From Glandiceps talaboti (Eukaryota > Hemichordata > Enteropneusta > Spengelidae): a DNA stretch of 60,000 bases. The notes beneath the pieces were generated by a model that did not search any database, was not told the origin of the DNA, and was given only the letters and a program-made list of their open reading frames with translations. The stretch is from contig NC_135564.1 in assembly GCF_964340395.1 (NCBI RefSeq), forward strand, positions 13,987,012 to 14,047,011, in the 5' to 3' direction. Position 1 is the first letter of the stretch. Each line of letters starts with the position of its first letter. Below are positions 1-12,800 of the stretch, piece after piece. A program made the translations under genes and the position numbers.

Positions 1-683
1 GCTTTCCAATGTTTTTACTGCGTACCCTTAATAAAGGCCCATTTTTGAAGAGATTTAAACATAGGGTGTGAAAAAAAATATGTGGCAGAGCTATAGAAAA
101 AGTTAGTCCAGAACAAAAGAATAATCCTATGTAATCCTCATGGCTCCACTGATCAGATTACACTGATGCACGAACGTGGGATTAAAACCCAGGCCGTTAA
201 CAAAAAGTTGCTAAAAAGACCAAAACAAGGAGTTGTAGATTTACAATTCTATCAAAGTGATAAGTTTGTAATTTACTGCAATAATGCTATCTGACATGCT
301 ATCTGACATACTTTTAAGATAAAGGTAGCCAATATATTGTCAATTGATAAACCAGCACTCCACTTACCGTGATTCAATATTTGCTTCTGACAAATCAATT
401 GCATCTTTAGTTACACACATTATCCCTTGATTTCAAATGATTGACTAAAATCCATGAAAAGTTGGGGAACAGTTTAAAATTGGCATTCACAAAATGTTAG
501 TTTTTAACTGCATGTTTGTATTACATTTGTGAAATATTGGGGATGGAGGGTGTGGGGTGTATTTTTACACAAATAACTGCAAGTCGAGCAAACATTAACA
601 GCATGCTAATGCATTAATCTTAAGACAAGTCACACCTCCAGCTGAAAAAAATTCAGATGGTCTAAAACCAATTTTCTCAAGAT

Positions 684-880
684 TTACAGCATGACAGCCA
701 TATTTGACTGAAATAGAAAAGTCATTCCCATCTTTATACGCATGTGGACTTCTGTAAGATTACGGCCTCCATTGACAGCATCTGTATTGGTTAACTCTCT
801 GATCCAGGCTACAAAATCCTCACTTCTTTGTGTTGTTTGTGTTAAGTCAGAGGAGTCTGGGTAACCAATACTAATTACGC
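684..880 (-). other. Possible terminal exon, unidentified protein
   Basis: A minus-strand open frame follows a possible splice acceptor (ctgtgtcag, AG at 882-881) and runs to a TAA at 684. The peptide is not low-complexity; it includes SEDFVAWIREL and NLTEVHMRIKMG. It would start in phase 1. I recognise no family, see no matching upstream exon in the window and find no nearby polyadenylation signal. It could be a real last exon or a chance ORF. Confidence 0.2.
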
Positions 881-1038
881 CTGACACAGAGGGTCTACAT
901 GACAATGTTTAGGTAGGAAAGAGTGTGTGTTGCAACTTTTGATTAGTTACTATAAGTTCATATTCATAGTTTTGATTAATTGTGTTGTTTGTTTGTGTCA
1001 TGTTTGGGAGTGTTGGTATAGTTTCCTTGGTTTTACTT

Positions 1039-1113
1039 GTTTTAGTTAGTTATTTAGTTATTTATTTAGTTAGTTAGTTAGCTAGCTAGTTAGTTAGCTA
1101 GTTAGTTTGTTTC
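1039..1113. repeat. TTAG/CTAG-type tetranucleotide microsatellite
   Basis: An imperfect run of TTAG units is mixed with TTAT and CTAG variants. Confidence 0.8.
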
Positions 1114-2394
1114 TTTCTTTGTTATTCATCGGTAACAAAACAAATCAAACCTGGGCAGGTGATGTTAGTGTTTATTTGAAGGGCGATAAGTGCTATGAGA
1201 AACAACAAACAAATAAGCAACAATAAATAAATTCATGTTTGTCATGTTGTTGTTGTTGTTACTGTTTAATTTTTTGTTTGTTCGTTTGCTTGTTTTGTTT
1301 TTCTTTGTGTGTTTTTTCGTGAACACAACTAACCAAGCCTGTGAACACCCTATGGTAAAACCATAGTTAGATACGCATTTCATGTGAATAATTGTAAATA
1401 GCTCTGAAGAAAGAGCGCCCTCACTGGTAAAGTACGACTGTGTGTCTTTAAATAAAAATTAAAGGGGCACAAGCTGAATTTCTACGTATTTAGACGTAGT
1501 TATTAACTGCATATTTAAAGGTACTCCCATTATTGTATCTACTGAAGCACACTTAGCCATGACTTGCAATTGACTGAACTCAAACCTGGTATTAAGATAC
1601 GACTCACGATCCAATGACGTAATTTATCGTGCTTATCAAAAATGTTCAAGAAACCCCTACTATGAAATCAACTGTTCTAACAATGCAAGAAGACAATTGT
1701 AATATCGTCATAGAAGGCATACATTGACATTAACATTACTAGAATAGTTTAATCAAGGTTTTCATGTAACTATTTTCACTTGAGTAAAAAGCTTATAAAC
1801 TCAGCTTGCGCCACTTTAAACAAGTTTCGAGATATCGCTCATTTTAAATGTTTACAAGGCCGTATTGGCATTCAAAATGTTCGAGTTGCAGCCGGAAAAT
1901 AACAATGCAAAGTCTCTCATGTCTCGCGCGGATAGTGTGTGCCATAATGATGAAATTCGCGACAGATCGATCGAATGACAAAACGTTTTACTAACATCAA
2001 ACCCCTAAAACAACGCTTTATAAATATTTGTGTTTATTCTGAAGAGATTTGTACAATCTTTTTTATTTACAGTAGCATCAAATACGGCCTCCGCGGAAAT
2101 TTTGAACAAAAGGAAATGTTTGTTTTTCTTTCTTTCTAAATTTACCAAAATCCTACCCTGACGGCAAACAAAGAATTTAATTGATGGCACCTAAAAGGCA
2201 AATTTGAGGATAGTCTCTGATACCAGTGTCACACACAAGAAAACACACAACCATATCTCTAGCTCCGCTGAAATCGTGTGGGTGATGCCTCCATTGTATT
2301 GCTGAATGAAGCTTATAGGTCAGTTTGAATATCCGTTGTTACCATCCGTCAACATATTTTATTTTCAAAGTTCATAAACCAATCATCCCATTGC

Positions 2395-2464
<70 letters not shown>

Positions 2465-2595
2465 GTGTGTGTGTATGTACGTACGTATGTACGTACGTAC
2501 GTACGTATGTATGTATGTATGTATGTATGTATGTATGTATGTATGTATGTATGTATGTATGGATGTATGGATGGATGTATGTATGTATGTATGTT
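2395..2595. repeat. Compound (TG)n-(TATG)n-(TACG)n microsatellite
   Basis: A TG run is followed by TATG with interspersed TACG and GGATG variants. It is open in several frames and creates spurious Cys/Val/Tyr ORFs on both strands. Confidence 0.95.
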
Positions 2596-4490
2596 TCATA
2601 ACAACAGTTATCTTGAAAACAATTTGTACTATGTTGAAAACTACTACTACATAGTACTATATAATACCCCAGACCCACTTAGATCCTGTCATTGGAATTT
2701 ATGTGATCAAAATATCATTGCACAATGAATAGGGACCACAAACATTTGCATGAAAATGGTGAACCCCTTCCCCCCCCCCTAAAAAAAACACACAAAAAAA
2801 CCCACAATTTTTTTAACAAACAGCCCTCTCGCCCTATAAATTTTGTATAGTTCCTAAGATAGTATTAATGTGGGATTGGTCTTCAGTGTGATGAGTGTTC
2901 AAAGAAAGAAAGGAGGGAAGTAAATATAACCTCGGACATTGTCTGGGATGTAACACAACATGATCTTCGGAGCCTCTAGTTTCATTGGCTGTTACATGTA
3001 TTTCATAGAACCTTTGGCTTCTTTTTGTCTCAGCTAACGTCTATTCAATATAGAACCCCTTACAATTTGAGATAAAAAAAATTGAAAAAAAAATTGAAAA
3101 ATCGGTCCAATGAAGTTAAAATGGCTAACGTTTCGGGAACGACCCTTCAAATTACGAGCTGAATCTTCAAACTACTAGAAATGTAGGAAAGATATTCTGA
3201 TTTTGAATGGAGCGTTAAGCTGCAGTATAACACATGTACGCTTATATCGTCTCCATGACTTGCACATTGTATCTGACTGTATTTATAGTTTGTATTTATG
3301 AGGTCATAGGTCATCCATTCGTGACCAGAATGTTACTTATTTCATCTACACCCTTGCAAATAAAAACTTCAACCTTTAGCCTTTACTATAAACCAAATGT
3401 CGTTCTCAAAAATGAATTGTGCTTTATTTGACTAAACGAGACAAACTCTCCATGAATGTGTCTTGAACATTTACAAGTTGTAGAATCGTTCTGCTGTACT
3501 AGATATCTTGTTATAGCGTAAAACTACAGTGATACGACACAGCTGATACGACACGGGTCTTGTCTACAGTTACATTGCATTTGTTCCGTAACTGTACATA
3601 TACAATGTGCTTTATTGAGAACTTGTGTAAGTCACGTTGTTATGTGCTGCGGTATGTGTAGGTGAAAGAATGCATTTACGCTGTTATCAAAAAACTAGCA
3701 TCAAGTAGCTATAGTGTAATACGAGTAAGTTGTACAATCTAAAAATACCCTTTCACTTAAGATGAACAAACTGAAAAGCTAACAAATCACAAGTTACGTC
3801 GACATCGTACACTTAGTCATCACTTGACCGCATGTTTTGTGACACATTTTTTTACTGGTGTTACCTGTCGCAGTACATTTATGGCAGCGAGAGGCGTGGA
3901 TAGACTGAAGTAATTGTGTGTTAACAAGCCACCGTATAGTTAAACACCTTTGGGGTGAGTAGATAGAACGCCATTTCGAACACAGTGTACGCAGAAAGTG
4001 ACAAAATGACCGTAAAATGGTAACTGTTTTGATTACGTCGTTAAAAAAAACTGCTTACTCGTCCATATAAATGCCCTGATATCAAATATTTTACCTCTTA
4101 TCTGCCGCCAGATTTTCTTTACGACCAATAAACCATCGACTTCATTTATATCATAATATGAAGGAAATGTAACTCTGATGAAAAAGTGAACGACTGAAAT
4201 TGAAACATTTGAGATGAAATGTTTGGATTTGATCAAACAGCTTGGGTCGGTCACTTCAACTGTATCAGCTGTACTGCCTTTATACTGATAGATTGGACTG
4301 AGAAACATGAAGACACAGAATTAAGTCATCGCGCCTTGTGTGATGTAGTACTGATCTTATCAGATTTCCATCACTTGAATCGTATCAAACTTCAGCCATG
4401 TACATTGAAACTCTTCGTAAAATCAGACCTTTGTATCCACTCACAATCAACGCACGCACGCACATAGGCACGTGCATACACGCGCGCGCT

Positions 4491-4688
4491 CACATACATA
4501 CATACATACATACATACATACATACATACATACATACATACATACATACATACATACATACATACATACATACATACATACATACATACATACATACATA
4601 CAATACATACATACATACATACATACATACATACATACATACATACATACATACATACATACATACATACATACATACATACATACAT
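4491..4688. repeat. (CATA)n microsatellite, about 49 units
   Basis: A nearly pure CATA run has one 1-base phase slip near 4602 (caatac). It is flanked on the left by a CA/CG-rich CACG tract. Confidence 0.95.
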
Positions 4689-5280
4689 GAACACGCATAA
4701 CTGCTTGATTCTTGTTGCCATGCTAACATTCCCCTTTACACATCATAATGGTGCCAGGTTCACTTTAAGGGTCTCAAAATACTAGTGTTTCCTAATCTGC
4801 AAGTCGGATATCCCTTCCACCCTCATCATGGCCACCTCTTTTAATTTCTTTCTTGGTATTATAGTATTTCTTTTTAAGCAATTTATAACACTGATTGTCT
4901 CCAGCCTCGATCAACGTGATCAATGCAATGTATTTAATTGCACTATGAAAACACGATATCTATAGAGCTATGACGATTGGTATGATTATCAGTATTATCT
5001 GAAGAAAAAAACCTAATCAGAATTCTTGATCAGGTCAGTGGGTTATATATTTTCTTCATTTCCTTGCCCATTCCATGTAACCATTAGGTAATAAATCTCC
5101 TGCCGTGTCCGGTAAGTAAGCTAGAATGACTTCGTTATTCTTAAATGTATGAGCCTTGCTTGACATAAATTTATATTTGACTGTGAGATGTTTACTAGAA
5201 CAAAAACCACTTTAATATTGGCCTTCACTTTTACCACACTTCATCCCGTAAATTCTAATCGGCCTATTTTACAGTGAACG

Positions 5281-5349
5281 ACGCCTAGCATTTAGATGAC
5301 GTCACCACACAACGCCTAGCATGTAGATTACGTCACGTCACCACACACC
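5281..5349. repeat. Two-copy 31-bp tandem repeat carrying CRE-like sites
   Basis: The unit ACGCCTAGCATKTAGATKAC is followed by GTCACCACACA and is repeated in tandem. Copy one holds a full TGACGTCA palindrome (5297-5304). Copy two holds TTACGTCACGTCA. Confidence 0.75.
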
Positions 5350-5662
5350 AACCACACGTGTGTACATAAACACAACAATATAACTCGTTGCTATTTACTG
5401 GTAAAACTTTCGATCGATTTTTAATTAGAAAATGGAAAGAAAAAAGATGAAGTTAAATATTCTAATTTATTTTGAGTGAATAGATTACGTCATGTGTGCT
5501 AAGTATCACGTGGCAGCTGTGCCAGGATCGTACTCATCTAATACATGTTTTATTTGTGGTGGGAATTGTTGGAATAATACATGAGAACGACTAAGGTTGA
5601 CAAGGAAAACATGAACTTCATATAGCAACCCATGGCACATATATATTTTGCAATATATTTCG

Positions 5663-5737
5663 CCAAGGAAAATACGAGTGACCTAAGGGGTCTTGTCACT
5701 TCGAGTTGAAGCCGAGAAGTGACAAGCGGCTCCTTGG
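5663..5737. repeat. Nested hairpin
   Basis: A perfect 11-bp stem pairs CTTGTCACTTC (5692-5702) with GAAGTGACAAG (5716-5726). An outer pair, CCAAGGA (5663) and TCCTTGG (5731), surrounds it. A related sequence (GTCGAGTCGAAGACGAGAAG, then TGACA) occurs at 43985-44010, so this is probably a remnant of a dispersed foldback element. Confidence 0.6.
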
Positions 5738-6857
5738 TAACAAGTATTTTAAGACTGAATTAAGAAAAATGTTGATGGATGGTACAATTTTACCAGCGCA
5801 AATATAATTTATGAAATACCAGGAAGAATAATGCATTGTAATGGTACCACAATCCCATATTTTTTTGTTCGAACGCGTTAAACTTAGCTTGCGTGTGGAA
5901 TTAGTACAATTTTTTCATCTGATTTTTAATAAGCCATGGAGTTGTGTATAAATAATGTAGCGTAGCTCAAACTAAGTTGAGGAAAATAGTACATGTACTT
6001 GAGACAGCTGAGCAAATTACGTACGTGTGTATTATCTGTTTGATCTTGGCTTTGTCATTTTCCTGTTCATCATGTTGAACATCTGCCTTTGTCGTGGCTC
6101 CGATTTCAACGTCTCCCTTAGCAACGGAAATAATTATTGGTCCGTCACTGTCGATTTCTCTAATTGCGTTATACACGATTGTAATGATTGCATATCTGAT
6201 TTATTATTATAGCAGTGTTTTCTTTAATGATTGGAGGTGAATTTTATCAAATGTCTTCGTCACCTTCAGTTATATTTGATTTCAGTATTATTAGTTTCAA
6301 AACACTTGGCACGGCAAGCATTACGCAGTACATGATCGACGAGTTCAGGTCATTCTTGAAGTCGTTTACCCGATGAGAAAAGATAAGAAACCCCTACTTC
6401 AGCCGTACATGTATCGATCGAGGACCAGATCGATTGTAATGAAATGATTTTGACAGTTGAAACGAGGTGGTATGATACCTGAGCTACACCACGCTCAATG
6501 TATGGCTATGTAGCGTGACCGATTCTGTATTGTGTGTTCGATGGTAAAGCACCAATATATTAGGAGTGGCGGAGACTGGGAGAACAAAACAAGGACAACA
6601 ACAATAGATATTCTCGGTAGCAACCTCGTAAATCGAACACTGTCACATGTACACGTTACTTCGGGTGGTAGCTTGCCCTTTTGCTGTGTATGTGTTAGTA
6701 CAACGTACAAAAGATTGATACAAATCATTCATTCGCACACCTAATAAGGCTAGAAAGGTGACGTGCGTTTTTGTTATTTTTGTGATCACCATTATGCACC
6801 TAAGCGATATTTCTTTCCACAGATGTACCTGGCCTGATGTTCTAAGTCGTCGTCGTA

Positions 6858-6935
6858 ATGTCCTCATCTAAGTTGACGCTGTATTGTGTCCGAGTATCAC
6901 CGCCATGCCGAGCTGTCTGGCTCTACATGTTGCAG
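6858..6935 (+). CDS. GST exon 1 (start exon)
   Basis: This exon encodes 26 residues, [10 protein letters not shown] followed by [16 protein letters not shown], and ends in phase 0 at CAG|gtatgt. An in-frame TAA at 6843-6845 supports this ATG as the start. A strong acceptor-like sequence, ttctttccacag, ends at 6822. If used, the 5' UTR would contain a 4-codon upstream ORF (6823-6837), which could dampen translation. Ser14 is the candidate catalytic residue. Confidence 0.88.
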
Positions 6936-8581
6936 GTATGTGTAGATAAGAGTGTATGTAGAATCAGACAACTTTCTGCAATACAACTTTCAACTTGTTC
7001 ACCGTGTACAGATATCTGTGCCAGCCATGAGTGAAACACTTCAGACACACACAGAGTAGGTTAGAACAATTCAACAATCTCAACTATAAAAAAGACAAAT
7101 GTTTCAACATCACGAATGGTTGCCATAGTAACTATAGACGCGGTTAGTAGACACTGGTTAGTGTTATTACTTCAGTATATTATCTGTCGACCTAAGCAAA
7201 CTAGGTTCTGTCGAAGTAGAACGCAAAGTACACTTCAAAGTCAATTTGAATTTAAAGAACATTTCATCAACACATTGAGTGTATATTACTTTCTCCATTT
7301 ACGTGAGGAAATGTTTACACCGTCGATAGGACGAGTTATAGTACCTGTCAGTGTATTTACTCAACACGTATTGGATTACTTACTAAATATTGATGGTCTG
7401 AGCTAATAATCACAATGGCCGCGAGGTGTTGATTTGACGGTAACTACACGACTACACGTAAACAGACGATGCAAAAGATGTCATTCTGCGATATTGCGCC
7501 TACCTTGCCTCAGATACTTTAGGTGTGGCGATATGCATGGCCGATCAAGGCAATTACTAGCCGTACTGTCATATTGGCAACACTTTACGAATTCAAACAA
7601 ACGTATTAGTTCGCTTGACATGTTACATAGGGTTCAATGTCAAGTGCGACAACTATACTTGTTGACTGAAATGTTTCTGGTTAGGAAACACATTTATAAA
7701 ACAGTGTCCCGGCGTTCATTGCAGATGACACAAATCAAGTTATGCTAGGGAGTTTAAAACGTGGTCGAAATCAGTCCTTTTCACGACCGAAACCAAACAA
7801 TAAATGATTGTGTATAAATTACACGGTTGGTCCACTCTTCTGCATTCTTGTCCTACTACTTAGGGTTTGACAGATGTGGATGCGAAGAATTGCAAATTAA
7901 AAATCAATATGCAAATTTAATTACTTTTCTATATTCGGATTTTGTGTATGACGAGCTTCTATCGCAATATCTTGAATAATCAATGCATTATGATTACAAT
8001 ATATATCTCACGGTCAAATACCTTGAAGAAAGAATTTGAAACTAATATAACTTAGAATGCCCTCAAACGGTTACAACTGATTGGCTGCCATATGACATTT
8101 CAATGCCCAATGGGGTGCGTCGTTCTGTTTACGGTAGATAGATACGTAGCAAATTGACTTTCTGCTACCTTTTAATAGGCTTATCACAAACATATCCTTT
8201 CTGCTGGGAATATGTTGTATACTTTTGAAGATATGTCGAAGCACCTTTCAACAACATGGAGACGGAGGCAGCCACGTTGGAAAATTCAAAAACAGTCAAC
8301 ATTGATAGTATAAGAGGAACTCTGTGATTGGTTAATTTGCTGTTTGATAATGACTGGTTGTAACCGTTTGGGGGCGATCTAAGTTATATTAGTTTCAATG
8401 ATGTTCCTTTAAGGCAATTGACGGAGAGATAGATCATAGTCATAATGCATTGGTTGTAACTGTTTCAAAGCAATCTAAAAATATACACGAGCTTCAATGA
8501 TTTTCTTTCAAGGTAATTGACGGAGATATAGATGTCGTATAGTCACAATGCCTTGATTATTCAAGAATTCAAGATGATATC

Positions 8582-8679
<98 letters not shown>

Positions 8680-9815
8680 GTATGTGTGTTGGGGTGGTAT
8701 TTTTTGGTTTTCTGATTCATAATTTGATTGAATTTATAATTTTTTTTCTTTTCTTTTCTTTTCAAATGATCTCATTTATCTCAGCACAAAATTCCCCATA
8801 CATTGGTGGATGTGGATTTCAGTGAATCCAGCAAAGCCAAAATACCCGAGACCATCAAACGGAATTGCCACCAGGAAGTACCTATTTTAACCGATGGAGA
8901 AATCATAGTCTTCGAAGGGTAAGTACTTGTATAGAACAGTGACGTTGGGAGTGAAAAGATAAACGGCAAACTAGAGGTACTAATGAGAGCGCCACCACTA
9001 AGAAAGTTATAGGGGTATGTGTAGAACTTTTTATTCGCTCCGTGAAGACATAAAACACGTTATCCTGCTCATTTACAGAGCTAGAGGGAGACAGCTTCTC
9101 TTTTCTTTCTTTTGAATGATAGAAGTACAACGCTCAGATTTAAGAAAGTTACAGTACAGGTACAGCAAGATGTGTCCCCGAGGAAATACACATGATCGTA
9201 TCAGCAATAAGGTTTCAAAGTGTTGAAGTAGGTATGAAAGTGCAAGCAAAGTACAGCTATCAGCGCACACATACACATTGAAGAATGCATATGAGAACAG
9301 AAGTATTGACCGAAGTCAAAATTACACGCTTTTATAAATCGAATAATGTTGACGAATGTGATGATGAAATATACATAGACCAGAAAGATTGGTGTGGTAA
9401 ATGAGAAAATATATACAATTGAAGACATTAAACTTGAAACACAACGTTGTCTGATGCAACAAACCTCACAATTTTTAGTCTGTGTTGACAAACATGTCTT
9501 ATTGATATTACTACTACATTGGTCATTGCATAGTCGGGGTCGACAAAAATCCCACATGTATTGATATACAAAAACAATAGCAAGTACCTCTAATAGCAAA
9601 TACCTCTGCAGCCTGGGTTCGAACCCACTAGGCGTCGGCTGGGTTTGATTAAATTTACCACGCTGTGAGTAAAAAGAGTGTCGTTCAGTTTGACTCTATA
9701 GCTACCGTACAACGCAGGTTTTCCCGCGGCCCGGGGTACTCGGGTTTCCTCCTGCCTGCAGTAACACTGAACCAAAGGAGTCTATAAATGGGACTAGCTC
9801 CCGTTAGTTATCCTA

Positions 9816-9858
<43 letters not shown>

Positions 9859-12800
9859 AATGTAGATTCAGGCTAGTTTTATCAGTTTTTCTTTTATATC
9901 TGTGAAAGTTATCGTTGTATACCTTATGACTAACTTTTACAGATGCCCATAAATAAACTGATAAGAACATGTAGTGAACCTACATCACAGACTCCCATTG
10001 TTTTTGCATCAATGTATGTCAGTTTGATAGTGTGATAAGGAGAAGATAATCGGCAACTTCAAAGAGAGTTGTAATTGTCCACTACTGATAAAACAACATC
10101 CTGATGAGAGGCATCTCTAGACAACTACTGCAAATGTCTTGTGTGTAAGATTTAATAATCTTAGCATTGTAAATGATCTGTCTTGATAAGAACACTGTCG
10201 TTTGGAATGTCTTCATTGAAATATAAAATGTAGCAATTATTTGTAGGAATGTTGTCGAGTCGGGCAACGAAATGTAGCAATATTAGTAACATTTTTGTCA
10301 AGCCAGACGAAGTTCTGTTTCACGTTTACTGGCTTCAAGTGTATATGGCATGCGTTTGTAGCTTTAATACTGTTGAATACGAATATAGAATATGCATTGA
10401 ATGATGTGACGGGGTTGTAATGTGATAGTTGACGGACATATGTATGTACAATGACATGTCTTCCTGCGTACTGGGAAGAAAGTATCCCAGGGGAATGGTG
10501 ATTCGTAAAAGCTTGCGCGTTAGAGCTGAAGGCGTATTCAGTTCAATGACTACACGTATTCGTAGAGTGACACTACAATCTTTTGTAGACACCGACTTTT
10601 ACAACACAAAAGTGATTGCAATTAATATCATACTCTAATGCACACCTCTCCAATGTCAATAGCAAAAGTCACCTTTTTTTTGCAAAAAATACCGCTATGC
10701 TTTGAGGTGTTACTTTCCTGAAAGAGTGGTAAAGAGAGAACAAGATCTCGATTCTGCTTAATGCTAGAAGATATGAGAACCATTACGGGCCTTGGCATAC
10801 TGTTTTATACATATTTCCTGTAGCTGTTCGTGAGACCGCCGATCGTGCTGGTGTTGTGCGGTACGTCTTTGAACTGTCACAATGAAAAGATTCACATTGT
10901 ATGATGAGAGGAAAGACACCGTAGATAGATGTCACACGGTTGACATTGAATGGGTATGAATGTAGTTTCGGAAAACAGCGTGTTCGGATATATAAAAGTC
11001 ATTAAACCGACACTAGCTGTAACTGCAGATAACCAACACTATATTCATGAAAAAATGTTAAAATACCAATATTTATACAGAGAGGTCAGTTATATCCATA
11101 ATATTAACATCTTACTGTACATATGAAAGGTGTTAAAATCATGATCGTGTTGTGGTCGCTGATTGTAGGGTGTGAACCTAAAAATCAATTTTAATTGGAT
11201 TTATTGTACCATATGTGTACTGCCAAATTGATACATTTACTCACAAGTGATTCAATACTGTTCGAGGTGTACGTGTATTACGACTAAGTCATGATACAAT
11301 ACCAAACCAGAGTGACTATAGCGTTTGAATTAGGTGGCACGGTGTTACTACCGAACCAGAGTGACTATAGAGTTTAAATTAGGTGGCACGGTGTTACTAC
11401 CGAACCAGAGTGACTATAGCGTTTGGATTAGGTGGCACGGTGTCACTACCGAACCAGAGTGACTATAGAGTTTCAATTAGGCAGCCCGGTATTACTACCA
11501 AAACCAGAGTGACTATAGAGTTTGAATTAGGCAGCCCGGTATTACTACCGAACCAGAGTGACTATAAAGTTTGAATTAGGTGGCACGGTGTTACTACCGA
11601 ACCAGAGTGACTATAGCGTTTGAATTAGGTGGCACGGTGTTACTACCGAACTAGAGTGACTATAGAGTTTGAATTAGGTGGCACGGTGTTACTACCGAAC
11701 CAGAGTTACTATAGCGTTTGAATTAGGTGGCACGGTGTTACTACCGAACCAGAGTGACTATAGAGTTTGAATTAGGTGGCACGGTGTTACTACCGAACCA
11801 GAGTGACTATAGAGTTTGAATTAGGCGGCACGGTGTTACTACCAAAACCAGAATGACTATAGAGTTTCAATTAGGCGACACAGTGTTACTACTAAACTAG
11901 AGTGACTATAGAGTTTGAATTAGGCGGCAGGGTGTTGTTTTTATATCTCACACTAGGTTTTCTGTTACACATTACATAAAACAAAATAGAGACAAAGATA
12001 GCGTGCAAGCATATGACAATGATACATTTTATCTCACTGTGAACACAACATCACTGTAGGATATATGGAAGACTGTACACTAAATTTTTATTTGTATCCG
12101 CAGTGAGGTAAAATGTAACATTTCATGTATGCGCGCATTATCTGTGCCTTTTTTTTGTATAATTTGTAACAAAAAGCATTGTACCGCATAATTTAAACTC
12201 TACAGTCTTTCTAGTTTGGTAGTATCTGACAAAAAAGTTTCCAAAATGTGACAGTTGCAACTAGTGCAGATATAATTAAACATACTTCAGTTTGACTTGC
12301 TTGAGAATAATGGCGTCGAATATATTGCTTGAGTAGACACTTTGAGTGAAAATCTGAAGTTTGCTGCACAACATCAGTGAATGTACAATGTTCGTCTACA
12401 AACTACGAGGGCTTCAAGAATGATCACGGAACGCAACAAGGTTCACACACTGCGTCGGCATCATTGATTTCTGCAGAGCAAATGATCCGAAACATTTTAA
12501 TTATGAAAAGAAGTCATGAAAAAGCTTTGCTATTTTTAGATACAGTCGGTGGACAGCATGATTCTCAATACACCTTGTTTGACGCTTTATCAATAGTTGA
12601 AGATTCTAAGGGGTGAGAAATTAATGACGTCGTGATGTGTGAAAAATTCATCACTTTATTTTATTTTCGTGATATACTGTAGGTATTTAACGTACATTTT
12701 TCATCGTCAAACTGAAACAGAAAATTTTAAAAGTCATAGCATTTTCTGAGATATGAATATTCCAACTAATTGTATTATGAATATTTAATTGAACCGAAAG

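Larger units (their letters stand above)
906..6857. other. Gene-free stretch upstream of the GST gene
   Basis: I see no supported exon here. The stretch holds TTAG, TG/TATG and CATA microsatellites, a short CRE-bearing tandem repeat (5281-5349) and a hairpin (5663-5737). A possible 5' UTR acceptor for the GST gene (ttctttccacag) ends at 6822. The remainder is unremarkable AT-rich sequence. Confidence 0.6.

Noticed and set aside
11303-11937. Possible CRISPR-like array
   Set aside because: Units are directly tandem with no unique spacers, and the setting is a eukaryotic intron; it is a satellite.
11303-11937. GTGACTATAG in each satellite unit resembles part of a phage T7 promoter
   Set aside because: The match is only to the last bases of the consensus, and no phage context exists.
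12378-12614. Extra GST exon
   Set aside because: It is out of phase with GST exon 2, and exons 2 and 3 already join into a continuous GST domain.
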